From: JBGTFE01 sp049799955
GTDB lineage: Bacteria > Acidobacteriota > Blastocatellia > Pyrinomonadales > Pyrinomonadaceae
Assembly: GCA_049799955.1 (NCBI GenBank)
Contig: JBARIW010000084.1
Coordinates: 53,886 to 117,885, forward strand
DNA: 64,000 bases
Direction of reading: 5' to 3'
Shown here: in pieces, positions 25,016 to 34,347 of the stretch
How positions within the stretch are numbered: position 1 is the stretch's first letter
Layout of the letters: every line of letters starts with the position of its first letter
The notes under the pieces: model-generated
What the model was told of the DNA's origin: nothing
The model's input: only the letters and a program-made list of their open reading frames with translations
Databases searched by the model: none
Position numbers and translations under genes: made by a program

Positions 25016-26178
25016 GTTTGCAGCCGATAAAAATTCTTCACCTGGTTCCAACATTATCGAGCGGCGGCGCGGAAAGACAATTAACAAACGTCGTTCGCGG
25101 CACGTCGCGGGAAACGATTAATCACGCGGTTTGCGTCATCGGAGAACCTTATTTTTTTTCAAAGGATATTCGCGACGCCGGCTTTAAGGTTGTCGAATTA
25201 AACATTTCCGCCAAAAGACCTTTTTTGCAAGCCGCTCGAAAATTTCGCAAAATCATCGCCGAAGAAAAGCCGGATATTATTCATTCGTGGCTTTACGACG
25301 CAAACGTCGCGGCGCGGCTTGCCAATCTGGCGAACGGGAAAACGCCGGTAATTACTTCTTTGCAGTTGGCTGATTACGAGCCGGAAGTCGCGCGCATCGG
25401 AAATTACAATCCGCGTAAAGTTCAAGCCTTAAAATATATCGATAAACTTACAGCGCTCGCCGCCAAACCGTTTTTCGTCCCGTGTTCGGAATTCGTTAAA
25501 AATTCTTACGCGCGGCGATACGGACTCGACGAAAGCAAAACACAGGTGATTTATAATGCGGTTGACCCTTCGGGTTTAGCAGCTTCGGAAGACGATTTGA
25601 AAAAGATACGCGCCGCGCTCGCTTTGCCTCCGGACGCTTTTGTTTATCTGAATGTCGGAAGGCTCGACCCGCAAAAAAATCATAAAATTTTATTCGAGGC
25701 TTTCCGCGCCGTTTCGGCAGAAATTCCGAGCGCTTTTCTGCTTTTAGCCGGAATCGGTCCGCTGGAAGAGGAATTAAAAAAATTAGCCGAAAGTTTGGAA
25801 ATTGCCGAAAAAATCATTTTTCTCGGCAGAAGAAACGATGTCGGCGCGCTGTTGGAGTTAGCGGATGTTTTTGCTTTCCCGTCTTTTTTTGAAGGTCTTC
25901 CGGTCGCGCTGGTCGAAGCGATGTTCAAGCGTCTTCCGTGCGTCGCTTCGCGAATCGAGGTTTTCGAAGAAGTAATTACCGAAGGCGAAACGGGCTTGCT
26001 GATTAATCCGAATTCGGCGGCTGAATTAAAAGACGCGATGATTGAGCTTTATAAAAATGCAAATCTGCGAAAATCGCTCGGTGAAAACGCCCTTCGAGAG
26101 GCAAAGGCGAAATATGACATCGCCGTTACAGCCCGGCAATGGGAAAAATTTTATCAGAAAGTTAAGGCTGCCGCTTGA
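25012..26178 (+). CDS. GT4-family glycosyltransferase
   Basis: 388 residues with a GT-B fold. The N-terminal domain opens with ILHLVPTLSSGGAERQLTNV, typical of GT4 enzymes; the C-terminal domain has NVGRLDPQKNHKILFEAF and the nucleotide-sugar E-x7-E region FPSFFEGLPVALVEAM. It is a retaining transferase acting on the cytoplasmic face of the membrane. Donor and acceptor cannot be told. It overlaps both neighbours. Confidence 0.88.
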   Translation: MSLQPIKILHLVPTLSSGGAERQLTNVVRGTSRETINHAVCVIGEPYFFSKDIRDAGFKVVELNISAKRPFLQAARKFRKIIAEEKPDIIHSWLYDANVAARLANLANGKTPVITSLQLADYEPEVARIGNYNPRKVQALKYIDKLTALAAKPFFVPCSEFVKNSYARRYGLDESKTQVIYNAVDPSGLAASEDDLKKIRAALALPPDAFVYLNVGRLDPQKNHKILFEAFRAVSAEIPSAFLLLAGIGPLEEELKKLAESLEIAEKIIFLGRRNDVGALLELADVFAFPSFFEGLPVALVEAMFKRLPCVASRIEVFEEVITEGETGLLINPNSAAELKDAMIELYKNANLRKSLGENALREAKAKYDIAVTARQWEKFYQKVKAAA

Positions 26179-27377
26179 TGTATAATACACTTTATCTTTG
26201 TTATTTCGGCTTGCGTGAGCCGCTCGTGCAGACGCAGGTTTTGCCGTATCTGCGCGAAATTGCGAAAGACGGCATAAAAGTTCACCTGCTGACTTTCGAG
26301 CCGGATTTGAAGAAAAAATGGACGGCGGAAGAAATCGAAAGCGAAAAACGAAAGCTCGCCGGAGAAAATATCGCGTGGCACTGTCTCGCATATCACAAAC
26401 GACCGACCGCGCCGGCGACCATGTTTGATATTTTGAACGGAGCGCGTTTTGCGATAAACTTAGCGCGGCGCGAAAAAATCGACGTTTTTCATGCCCGCGC
26501 GCACGTTCCGGTTTTGATGGCTCTGCTTGCCGCAAGATTTACAAAAAGCCGGATTATTTTCGACATTCGCGGTTTGATGGCGGAAGAATACGCCGACGCG
26601 GGCGTCTGGCTGGAAAATTCAAAGCCGTTTCGCTTCGTCAAGCGCGTCGAGCGCAAAGGCATCGAAAAATCGTCGCAAATTGTCGTTTTAACCCATCGAA
26701 TGCGCGATTATTTAATCGAAAATAATTTGAAAAAAAGCGAAAACATCGAGGTGATTCCGTGCTGCGTCGATTTTTCGCGCATCGGGCAGGCAGGCGAGAT
26801 TGAAAAAAATAAGCGGTTTGAGCTGATTTATGCCGGTTCGGCGACGGGCTTATATCTTTTGCGCGAGATGGGAGCATTTTTTCTCGAACTCAAAAAACAC
26901 AAGGCGGACGCTTTTTTTCAGATTCTGACTGCTTCCGAGCCGCGCGTTGTGCGGGAAGTTTTCAAGGATTTGAAAATCGACGAAGCCGATTACGCGGTCG
27001 AGAAGATTTCGCCCGCAGAAGTTCCCGCGCGGCTCAAGCGGGCGCATCTGGGAATTTCGTTTCGCAAATCGACCTTTTCGCAAATCGCCGCTTCGCCGAC
27101 GAAAATTCCCGAATATCTGGCGTGCGGTCTGCCGGTCGTTTCAAATTCCGGCATCGGCGACACGGATTTTTTGCTCGAAACGGAAAAAATCGGCGTTTGT
27201 CTGAAAGATTTCAGTCAGGCGGAAATCGCGCGCGCGGCTGTCGAGATTGTCGGGCTTTCGAGCGACGCGGAAATGCCGGAAAAATGCGTCGGCGCGGCGC
27301 GCGCATACTTCGATTTATCGACAGTCGGCGGAGAAAATTACCGGAAAATTTATCGCCGTTTGTTATTAAAAAATTGA
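26178..27377 (+). CDS. Glycosyltransferase (GT-B, GT4-like)
   Basis: 399 residues from the ATG at 26178, which overlaps the previous stop in TGATG. The opening MYNTLYLCYFGLREPLVQTQ and the HARAHVPVLMAL segment match GT4-like enzymes of capsule loci. The C-terminal donor site is less canonical: SPTKIPEYLACGLPVVSN replaces the usual E-x7-E loop but is well known in this subgroup. It is probably one of the enzymes building the repeat unit. Confidence 0.82.
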   Translation: MYNTLYLCYFGLREPLVQTQVLPYLREIAKDGIKVHLLTFEPDLKKKWTAEEIESEKRKLAGENIAWHCLAYHKRPTAPATMFDILNGARFAINLARREKIDVFHARAHVPVLMALLAARFTKSRIIFDIRGLMAEEYADAGVWLENSKPFRFVKRVERKGIEKSSQIVVLTHRMRDYLIENNLKKSENIEVIPCCVDFSRIGQAGEIEKNKRFELIYAGSATGLYLLREMGAFFLELKKHKADAFFQILTASEPRVVREVFKDLKIDEADYAVEKISPAEVPARLKRAHLGISFRKSTFSQIAASPTKIPEYLACGLPVVSNSGIGDTDFLLETEKIGVCLKDFSQAEIARAAVEIVGLSSDAEMPEKCVGAARAYFDLSTVGGENYRKIYRRLLLKN

Positions 27378-27398
27378 GGAAGCGTATTAAAAAGGAAA

Positions 27399-28472
27399 AT
27401 GTCGAAAACAATTTTGATTACCGGCGGCGCGGGATTTGTCGGCTCGTCGCTCGCCCTTGAGCTAAAGAAAAAATATCCGGAATACAGGTTGTTCGCGCTG
27501 GATAATCTCAAGCGGCGCGGTTCGGAGCTGAATCTCGCCAGATTGAAAAAATCGGGCGTCGAGTTTTTTCACGGCGACATTCGCAGCAGTGAAGATTTTG
27601 ACGCTCTGCCCGCGCCAATCGACACGATTATCGAAGCGTCCGCCGAGCCTTCGGTTCTGGCGGGAATCGACGGCGGTTTGCCGAATTACGTCGTCAACAC
27701 AAATCTTTTCGGAACTATCAACTGCCTGAATTTCGCGGTTAAAAACAAATCCGATTTTATCTTTCTTTCGACGAGCCGCGTTTATCCGATTGAAAACATC
27801 GAGCGGATAAATTTTACGGAAAGCGAAACGAGATTCGACATTGCCGCCGCGCAAAACGTGGAAGGCGTTTCGGAAAACGGGATAAACGAAAAATTTCCGC
27901 TCGAAGGCTTTCGCTCGCTTTACGGCGCGACGAAGCTTTGCTCGGAGCTTTTAATTGCCGAATACAATCAATTTTACGGCTTGAAAACCGTTACGAATCG
28001 CTGCGGCGTTTTGACGGGCGCGTGGCAGATGGGAAAAATCGACCAGGGTGTGATTGTATTGTGGCTGGCGAAACATTTCTGGCAGCAAAATTTGGGCTAT
28101 TTCGGCTACGGCGGCGAAGGCAAACAGGTCAGAGACATTCTGCACGTGAAGGATTTGTTTCGTTTGATTGATTATCAAATTCATGATATCGACCAGTTAA
28201 ATAATCAAACTTTTAACGTCGGCGGCGGCATCGGGACGAGCGTTTCGCTTTGCGAACTGACGGAGTTTTGTCGTAACATTACGAAGAATAAAGTTGCCAT
28301 TCAATCAATCCCCGAAAATCGTCAGGCTGACATTAGAATTTATTTAACCGACAATTCCAAAGTAACCGCGGCGACCGGCTGGAAACCCGAAATCGGTGTT
28401 CGGGAAATTCTCGAAGATATTTATGTTTGGATAAGGGACAACGAAAACGCTCTAAAGGATATTTTGAAGTAA
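27399..28472 (+). CDS. NAD-dependent nucleotide-sugar epimerase/dehydratase (extended SDR, CDP-paratose-2-epimerase-like)
   Basis: 357 residues with an AGGA ribosome binding site. The NAD-binding motif TGGAGFVGSS stands at the N-terminus, and the catalytic Y-x3-K is present in SLYGATK. Downstream motifs NRCGVLTGAWQMGKIDQG and GYGGEGKQVRDILHVKDL are typical of the CDP-paratose/tyvelose 2-epimerase group. It presumably makes the NDP-sugar for one of the transferases here. No CDP-glucose cytidylyltransferase or dehydratase is present in this window, so the true nucleotide is open. A second, related SDR gene follows 4 nt later. Confidence 0.85.
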   Translation: MSKTILITGGAGFVGSSLALELKKKYPEYRLFALDNLKRRGSELNLARLKKSGVEFFHGDIRSSEDFDALPAPIDTIIEASAEPSVLAGIDGGLPNYVVNTNLFGTINCLNFAVKNKSDFIFLSTSRVYPIENIERINFTESETRFDIAAAQNVEGVSENGINEKFPLEGFRSLYGATKLCSELLIAEYNQFYGLKTVTNRCGVLTGAWQMGKIDQGVIVLWLAKHFWQQNLGYFGYGGEGKQVRDILHVKDLFRLIDYQIHDIDQLNNQTFNVGGGIGTSVSLCELTEFCRNITKNKVAIQSIPENRQADIRIYLTDNSKVTAATGWKPEIGVREILEDIYVWIRDNENALKDILK

Positions 28473-28476
28473 AGTT

Positions 28477-29532
28477 ATGAAAATTTGCGTCATCACAGGT
28501 TCAGGCGGTTTAATCGGCTCGGAAGCGGTTGATTTTTTCGCGCCGAAGTTTGATTTAATCGTCGGCATCGACAACGATATGCGCCGGTATTTTTTCGGCG
28601 AGGAAGCCTCAACCGATTGGAATATTCAGCGTCTGAGCGAAAATCATCCGAATTACAAGCATTTTAACGCCGACATACGCGACCAAGAAGCGTTAGCGAA
28701 AATCTTTCGCGAATACGGGACGGATATTTCTCTAGTCGTTCACGCGGCGGCGCAGCCTTCGCACGATTGGGCGGCGAAAGAGCCTTTTACGGATTTTACC
28801 GTCAACGCCAACGGGACTTTGAATCTGCTCGAATTTACGCGCGAATTTTGTCCCGAAGCGGTGTTTATTTTTACTTCGACGAACAAGGTTTACGGCGATA
28901 ATCCGAATTTTCTGCCGCTCGTCGAATTAGAGACGCGCTGGGAAATTGACGAAAATCATCCGTATTTCGACGGCATCGACGAGCAGATGAGCGTTGATAA
29001 CACGAAGCATTCGATTTTCGGCGCGTCGAAAGTCGCGGCTGACATAATGGTTCAGGAATACGGTCGTTATTTCGGGATGAAAACGGGAGTTTTTCGCGGC
29101 GGATGCCTGACCGGTCCAAGACATTCGGGCGCGCAGCTTCACGGTTTTTTATCGTATCTGATGAAATGCGCGATAACGAAGCAGAATTACACGATTTTCG
29201 GTTATAAAGGCAAGCAGGTTCGCGACAATATTCACTGCTTCGATTTGGTAAATATGTTCTGGCATTTTTACGAAAATCCGCGCGAGGGCGAAGTTTACAA
29301 TGCGGGCGGCGCGCGTTTTGCCAACTGCTCGATGCAGGAAGCCATCGAGGTTTGCGAGCGCATTACCGGAAACAAAATGAATTATACATATTCGGATACG
29401 AACCGCATCGGCGACCATATCTGGTATATCAGCGATGTCGGAAAATTCAAGCGGCATTACCCGGAATGGAGTTTCAAATACAATTTAGAGGACACGCTCG
29501 AACAGATTTTTGAAGAATTGAGAAACAGATGA
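28477..29532 (+). CDS. Extended SDR, tyvelose-epimerase-like, with Phe in place of the catalytic Tyr
   Basis: 351 residues. The NAD motif TGSGGLIGS is intact. Strong family signatures include FTSTNKVYGDNP, CLTGPRHSGAQLHGFL, FGYKGKQVRDNIHC and NRIGDHIWYISDVGKF. The expected Y-x3-K is F181-G-A-S-K185, the codon being TTC, so the general acid/base tyrosine is missing; Tyr139 in KVYG or another residue may substitute. Epimerase, or possibly reductase, of a nucleotide sugar is the likely role. It is directly paired with another SDR of the same broad group, and its stop overlaps the next start. Confidence 0.82.
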   Translation: MKICVITGSGGLIGSEAVDFFAPKFDLIVGIDNDMRRYFFGEEASTDWNIQRLSENHPNYKHFNADIRDQEALAKIFREYGTDISLVVHAAAQPSHDWAAKEPFTDFTVNANGTLNLLEFTREFCPEAVFIFTSTNKVYGDNPNFLPLVELETRWEIDENHPYFDGIDEQMSVDNTKHSIFGASKVAADIMVQEYGRYFGMKTGVFRGGCLTGPRHSGAQLHGFLSYLMKCAITKQNYTIFGYKGKQVRDNIHCFDLVNMFWHFYENPREGEVYNAGGARFANCSMQEAIEVCERITGNKMNYTYSDTNRIGDHIWYISDVGKFKRHYPEWSFKYNLEDTLEQIFEELRNR

Positions 29533-30176
29533 ATTACGAAAGAATTTATGAATATCGCTTCAAAGATATTGACATAAAAAAGAAAAATATCGTCTGGAAA
29601 GAGATAGCCGCATTCATCCGTGAATTGACTGGTAACCCGCAGAAAGTTTTAGACCCGGCGGGCGGAATGTGCGAATTTATCAATAATATCGACGCACCGG
29701 AGAAATGGACGATTGATTTGAACGAAGCTTTTGTGGAAAAATACGCCGATAAATCGATAAAAAAAGTTATCGGCAATAATTTGAGCGTTGAGCTGCCGGA
29801 CGCATATTTCGATTTGGCTTTCGTTTCAAATTTTCTGGAACATTTAAGCTCGCAGGAGCAGGTCGGCGAGTTTCTGCAAAAGCTTTTCCGTTCGGTCAAA
29901 ACGGGCGGTTTTATCGCCGTGATGGGACCGAATTTCAAATACGCTTTTCGCGAATATTTCGATTTTGCCGACCACACGGTTTGTTTGTCGGAAACGGGCG
30001 CAGCCGAGCATCTGGTCGGCGCGGGCTTTGACATTGTCAAAATTTACCCGCGATTTTTGCCTTTATCTTTTCGCGGCGGCTTGCCCGTCAATAAATTTTT
30101 GATTCAATCCTACTTGAAAATGCCTTTTGCATGGAGATTTTTCGGAAAACAATTTCTGATTATTGCTAAAAAATGA
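29529..30176 (+). CDS. Class I SAM-dependent methyltransferase
   Basis: 215 residues. The SAM motif reads KVLDPAGGMCEFINNI, followed by DLAFVSNFLEHLSSQEQVGE and GGFIAVMGPNFKYAFREY, a Methyltransf_11/23 layout. It has no membrane segment. It is coupled to the SDR gene before it and the GT2 gene after it by ATGA-type overlaps, so it probably acts on the same glycan. Confidence 0.83.
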   Translation: MNYERIYEYRFKDIDIKKKNIVWKEIAAFIRELTGNPQKVLDPAGGMCEFINNIDAPEKWTIDLNEAFVEKYADKSIKKVIGNNLSVELPDAYFDLAFVSNFLEHLSSQEQVGEFLQKLFRSVKTGGFIAVMGPNFKYAFREYFDFADHTVCLSETGAAEHLVGAGFDIVKIYPRFLPLSFRGGLPVNKFLIQSYLKMPFAWRFFGKQFLIIAKK

Positions 30177-30907
30177 AATTAAGCGTTATCATTCCGGCTC
30201 ATGACGAACAGGACAATATTGTCGAGACAGTTACCTATCTTTACGAAAAACTGGCTGAGGATAATATCGACCACGAAATCCTCGTCGTCAACGACAATTC
30301 TCACGACGACACGGAAAAAATTCTTCAGGATTTGCAGACCAAAATTCCTACGCTCGTTTATTACAACAACGAGCCGCCAAACGGTTTCGGCTTTGCCGTG
30401 CGCTGCGGTTTAAGGAATTATCAAGGCGACTGCGTGGCGATAATGATGGCGGATTTGTCCGATTCGCCCGACGATTTGGTCAAGTTTTATCACAAAATGC
30501 AGGAAGGCTACGACTGCGTTTTCGGCAATCGATGGGGAAAGGAAGGGCACGTCGTCGATTATCCGCCGACCAAAAAATATCTCAACCGACTGGCAAATTT
30601 TATCGTCAAAACGTCTTTCAGAATAAAATATAACGACTGCACAAACGCCTTCAAGCTCTATCGAAAGGAAACCATCGAAGGCTTGAAACCGTTTCTTTCG
30701 CCGCATTTCAATTTAACCCTGGAACTGCCTTTAAAGGCGATTGTCAGAGGTTATTCGTATGCCGTTGTCCCGAATAGCTGGCGCAATCGAACCGCCGGAG
30801 AATCGAAGCTGAAAGTAAAGGAAATGGGCAGCCGATATTTCTTTATCCTGCTCTATTGTTTAATCGAAAAGTATTTTTCGCGCGGCGATTTTATGAAAAA
30901 AGATTAG
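30173..30907 (+). CDS. GT2-family glycosyltransferase (DPM1-like)
   Basis: 244 residues with a GT-A fold. LSVIIPAHDEQDNI begins the nucleotide-binding region, VVNDNSHDDTE follows, and MADLSDSP carries the metal-binding D-x-D equivalent. The similarity is to polyprenyl-phosphate mannose/glucose synthases (FGNRWG, CTNAFKLYR, WRNRTAGESKLK). It has no C-terminal membrane helices, so it is the short DPM1 type. It may make a polyprenyl-phosphate sugar used by the GT-C-like membrane proteins next to it (30914 and 36198). Confidence 0.87.
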   Translation: MKLSVIIPAHDEQDNIVETVTYLYEKLAEDNIDHEILVVNDNSHDDTEKILQDLQTKIPTLVYYNNEPPNGFGFAVRCGLRNYQGDCVAIMMADLSDSPDDLVKFYHKMQEGYDCVFGNRWGKEGHVVDYPPTKKYLNRLANFIVKTSFRIKYNDCTNAFKLYRKETIEGLKPFLSPHFNLTLELPLKAIVRGYSYAVVPNSWRNRTAGESKLKVKEMGSRYFFILLYCLIEKYFSRGDFMKKD

Positions 30908-30913
30908 CGATTT

Positions 30914-32344
30914 ATGAAAAGTCTTTACGCATTTTTAGATAAAAAATCGATTTATTATCTTTTGCTTTCGGCTAATCTGGTTTCCGCGCTGATAGGTTTT
31001 TATCTCGGTCTGAAAGCCGTTTTCAACGACGCGACCGGCTACTGGAACATGGGAAAAAGCTTCGGGCACGGGACTTTTTCTTCGTGGTATTTTCTGCCGG
31101 TTTCCGCGCCCGAAACGCTCAGAACGTGGGGCTACCCGTTTTTCATATTTTTGTGCCAGCAGATTTACGATTCTTTTTTTACCGTCCAGATTATTCAGCT
31201 TTTATTTTACGGTTTCTCGATTTACCTGATTCTTCGTCTGATAAAACATTTTAATCCGGCTTTGATTTATCGAAACGTTTTTCTTTTGTTTCTCGCCTTT
31301 AACGTCAAAATTCCGTTTTACGCCGGACAAATCAACGCCGAAATGCTCTGCGTTTTCTTTATCGTTTTGTACGCGTATATTTATTACGTTCAGAAAGAAG
31401 GCATTTTGAAATCGATTTTGCTGGCAATTTGCGGTTTTTGTCTTTTCCAGTTAAGACCGGCTTTTCTGCTTTTTCCGTTTTTCTTTTTCGTTTACAAATT
31501 GATTTTCCGGCGCGACAATCTTAAATTCCACGCGCTTTCCTCGCTTTTATATTTGGTTTTGCTTCTGCCTTTCGGCTTCTGGAACTACAGCAATCACGGC
31601 GTTTTCAAAATTACGCCGCTCGAAGGCGGCGGCGGCGTAATTCATATCGGTTACTGGTGTCCGAAGCTGCCCGAAGGCTACAAGGAAAATTTTTACTGGG
31701 GCAATGTCTGCGTCGCCGATTACACGCAGCCGAGCTTTACGTCCGATGAAGAAAGACAAAAAAACGCCGCGCTTTTTGAAAACGAATGGCTCGAAATCAA
31801 TAAAAAGCTCGAACCTTTTTTCAGCGACGAAGATAAAAAAAGAATCGCTCTGATGCAGGAAAATAATCCCGGGCAGTTTGTTCTCTATTCGGGCGCGTAT
31901 ACAAACGAGCGCGAAAAGCTTTTGATGGAAAAAACCGTCGAGCACGTTAAAGAAGACTTCTGGTTTTATACGAAAACGCGTATTTACACATTTTGCAGAT
32001 TGTGGTTTACCGGCATAAACAAAGAGGAATGGAACGGCGCAACCGGCATTTCGGCGAAAGTGAAGGTGCTTTTTCCGTTTTTAAGCTCGTTTGTTTTTAC
32101 TTTTTTAGGCTTGCTGCTTTCGGCAGCTTCGCTTGCTCTGGGAATTATAAAATGGAAGGATTTTCACTTTCTGTTTTTGCTCACGATTTATTACGGTCTT
32201 ATTCACACGCCTTTCGCTTTTCAGGCGCGATTTACCGTTCCGGTTCATCTTTTAATCCTGATGATGAGTGGCTTTGTCGTTGTAAATATCATCCGCAAAA
32301 AATATACTGGTGAACGGGAAAACGGAAACGAAATTGTTTTGTAA
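30914..32344 (+). CDS. Multi-pass membrane protein, GT-C glycosyltransferase-like
   Basis: 476 residues with about 10 to 11 hydrophobic helices. After the first helix an extracytoplasmic loop holds DATGYWNMGKSFGHG, where an acidic residue sits as in GT-C (PMT/ArnT) enzymes. A second large soluble segment lies at about residues 230-350. This is the plan of polyprenyl-phosphate-dependent glycosyltransferases that act outside the membrane. No precise family name can be given. It lies 6 nt after the DPM1-like gene, which could supply its donor. Confidence 0.65.
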   Translation: MKSLYAFLDKKSIYYLLLSANLVSALIGFYLGLKAVFNDATGYWNMGKSFGHGTFSSWYFLPVSAPETLRTWGYPFFIFLCQQIYDSFFTVQIIQLLFYGFSIYLILRLIKHFNPALIYRNVFLLFLAFNVKIPFYAGQINAEMLCVFFIVLYAYIYYVQKEGILKSILLAICGFCLFQLRPAFLLFPFFFFVYKLIFRRDNLKFHALSSLLYLVLLLPFGFWNYSNHGVFKITPLEGGGGVIHIGYWCPKLPEGYKENFYWGNVCVADYTQPSFTSDEERQKNAALFENEWLEINKKLEPFFSDEDKKRIALMQENNPGQFVLYSGAYTNEREKLLMEKTVEHVKEDFWFYTKTRIYTFCRLWFTGINKEEWNGATGISAKVKVLFPFLSSFVFTFLGLLLSAASLALGIIKWKDFHFLFLLTIYYGLIHTPFAFQARFTVPVHLLILMMSGFVVVNIIRKKYTGERENGNEIVL

Positions 32345-32353
32345 GAAAGTTTT

Positions 32354-33250
32354 ATGGCTGATAAAAATCAACGTATTTGTCCGGCTTGTCATGGCTCAGA
32401 GAGTGTCGAACTAGGCGAAAAAAACAATTTTCTAATGCTCAACTGCAAAACCTGCCGCTCTATTTATTCTTCAAATCTTCCAATCGGCGAGGAAACCGAA
32501 AATTATGACGATTATTACACGGAAGAAAATTTGCAGGTTCCCGCGTTTATCCGAAAAAGAATCGGGGAAATAATCGAAGACTTTTCGCCGTATTTTTCAA
32601 GCGGCAAACTGCTTGACATCGGATTCGGCTCGGCTATCTTAATGCAGGTTGCGCGCGATATGGGCTGGAAGCCATCAGGCGTGGAAGTTTCCGCGCCGGC
32701 AATCGAACACGCCGAAAAATTAGGATTTGAAGTCTTTCACGGCGAATTATCGGCGGCAAAATACGCGGACGATTATTTTGACGTGATTACGGCAAGCGAG
32801 ATTATCGAGCATTGTTCAGAGCCGGAAATTTTACTCGATGAAGTAATTCGCATTCTGCGACCCGGCGGTTTGTTTTGGGCGACTACGCCTTCGGCAAAAA
32901 GCTTGTCGTATCATTTGACGGGACTCGACTGGACGACGATTTGCCCGCCGGAACACTTACAGTTATTTTCTAAAAAAGGCATTCGCCTGATGCTCGGAAA
33001 AGCCGGTTTTTCGAGCTTCAATATTCAAACTTTCGGCTTTAATCCTTTGGAAGTGGCTGATACGTTCCGCAGGCGTATCGGCAAAAATAATGAAGAAAAT
33101 AAAGCTGATTTTAATCGTGTCGCGACAAGTTACGAGTTGAATGAGAGTTTGACTAAAAGCCCCGTCCGGCAGAAAGTTAAAAATTTATTGAACGGCACAT
33201 TAAATTTTTTTAGTGTCGGGGATTCTTTAAAAATCAAAGCCGTAAAATGA
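32354..33250 (+). CDS. SAM-dependent methyltransferase with N-terminal zinc ribbon
   Basis: 298 residues. The N-terminus has two cysteine pairs, C9-P-A-C12 and C31-K-T-C34, forming a small zinc ribbon. The methyltransferase domain follows with LLDIGFGSAILMQVARDMG, DVITASEIIEHCSEPE and RPGGLFWATTPSAKS. This architecture (Zn ribbon plus Methyltransf_23) is common in nucleotide-sugar C- or O-methyltransferases of polysaccharide loci. Its stop overlaps the next start. Confidence 0.85.
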   Translation: MADKNQRICPACHGSESVELGEKNNFLMLNCKTCRSIYSSNLPIGEETENYDDYYTEENLQVPAFIRKRIGEIIEDFSPYFSSGKLLDIGFGSAILMQVARDMGWKPSGVEVSAPAIEHAEKLGFEVFHGELSAAKYADDYFDVITASEIIEHCSEPEILLDEVIRILRPGGLFWATTPSAKSLSYHLTGLDWTTICPPEHLQLFSKKGIRLMLGKAGFSSFNIQTFGFNPLEVADTFRRRIGKNNEENKADFNRVATSYELNESLTKSPVRQKVKNLLNGTLNFFSVGDSLKIKAVK

Positions 33251-34347
33251 ATGTTTTGGGATTATCCTCATATCCGATTGAAGCGGCGGCGACACGCTGT
33301 CGTATGGTTCAGTTCGTCGAGCCTCTGGCGGAAAGAAAAATCGATTTGACGGTCAGCCCGTTTCTCGACAGCCGGAAATTTGCCGATTTTTATACGCCGG
33401 GAAAATTTTTTCGAAAAGCGTTTGGAATCGGTCAGCCCGTTTTCCGACGGCTGGCTGAATCCTTTCGTGTTCGTAAGTTCGATTTGCTGTTCGTTCAGCG
33501 CGAAGCAATGTTTTTCGGTCCGGCGTTTTTTGAAAATCTTTACCGGAAAATCGGAAATCTGCCGCTCGTTCTGGACCTGGACGATGCAACCTACGTCGGT
33601 TACGAAAGCCCGACTTACGGCAAGCTTGGAAGTTTCCTGAAGTTTTTCGGCAAGACGGACAATCTGATTCGGCAGGCGAGCGTCGTTACGTGCGGAAACC
33701 GTTTTATTGCCGAATACGTGCGGGAAAAGGGAACTGAAGCCGTCATTATTCCTACAGTCGTCGATACGGAAATTTTTCGCCCATCTGAAAAAACAAACAA
33801 GATTCCTGTCATCGGCTGGATTGGAACGCACTCGACTTTTCCGTTTGTCGAATCGATTTTCCCGGTTTTGCAAAGATTGGCGCAAAAACACGAATTCGTT
33901 TTGAAAATCGTCGGCGCGGGACGTGAAAAGGTGGAAATCGACGGCGTGAAAATTGAAAATCCGAACTGGAATCTGGAGCGCGAAGTTTCGGATTTCCGTT
34001 CGCTCGATATCGGGCTTTATCCTGTAAAAACCTCCGGCTCGGCTTCCAGCGAATGGCTTCTGGGTAAATCCGGCTTCAAGGCGATTCAATATATGGCGGT
34101 CGGCGTGCCTTTTGTCATGTCGCCCGTCGGCGTTTGCGCGGAAATCGGCGAACCGGACGAGACGCATTTTGCCGCCGAGAGCGATGAGCAGTGGTATAAA
34201 TCGCTCGATAAACTTTTGTCCGATGCAAAGCTGCGCGAGCAAATGGGAGCCAGCGGAAGAAGACATTCGCTGGCGCGCTACACCGTTCCCGCTCAGGCTG
34301 ATATTTTAGCGGAAACATTTCACGGCATTTTGCGGAAACGATTTTAG
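33247..34347 (+). CDS. Glycosyltransferase (GT-B, GT4-like)
   Basis: 366 residues. The donor-binding half contains VIGWIGTHSTFPFVESIFPV and a modified site GKSGFKAIQYMAVGVPFVMS with Lys-Ala-Ile-Gln-Tyr in place of the usual glutamates, as seen in the GT4/Glyco_trans_1_4 subgroup. An internal DLDDATYVGYESP segment is also typical. It probably adds one sugar of the repeat unit. Its stop overlaps the stop of the LamG gene on the other strand by 4 nt, so it ends this stretch of the operon. Confidence 0.8.
   Translation: MNVLGLSSYPIEAAATRCRMVQFVEPLAERKIDLTVSPFLDSRKFADFYTPGKFFRKAFGIGQPVFRRLAESFRVRKFDLLFVQREAMFFGPAFFENLYRKIGNLPLVLDLDDATYVGYESPTYGKLGSFLKFFGKTDNLIRQASVVTCGNRFIAEYVREKGTEAVIIPTVVDTEIFRPSEKTNKIPVIGWIGTHSTFPFVESIFPVLQRLAQKHEFVLKIVGAGREKVEIDGVKIENPNWNLEREVSDFRSLDIGLYPVKTSGSASSEWLLGKSGFKAIQYMAVGVPFVMSPVGVCAEIGEPDETHFAAESDEQWYKSLDKLLSDAKLREQMGASGRRHSLARYTVPAQADILAETFHGILRKRF

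Noticed and set aside
33268..34266. Long minus-strand ORF (332 codons) opposite the glycosyltransferase
   Set aside because: It is an antisense shadow: the plus-strand frame has clear glycosyltransferase motifs, while the antisense product has no recognisable domain and no ribosome site.
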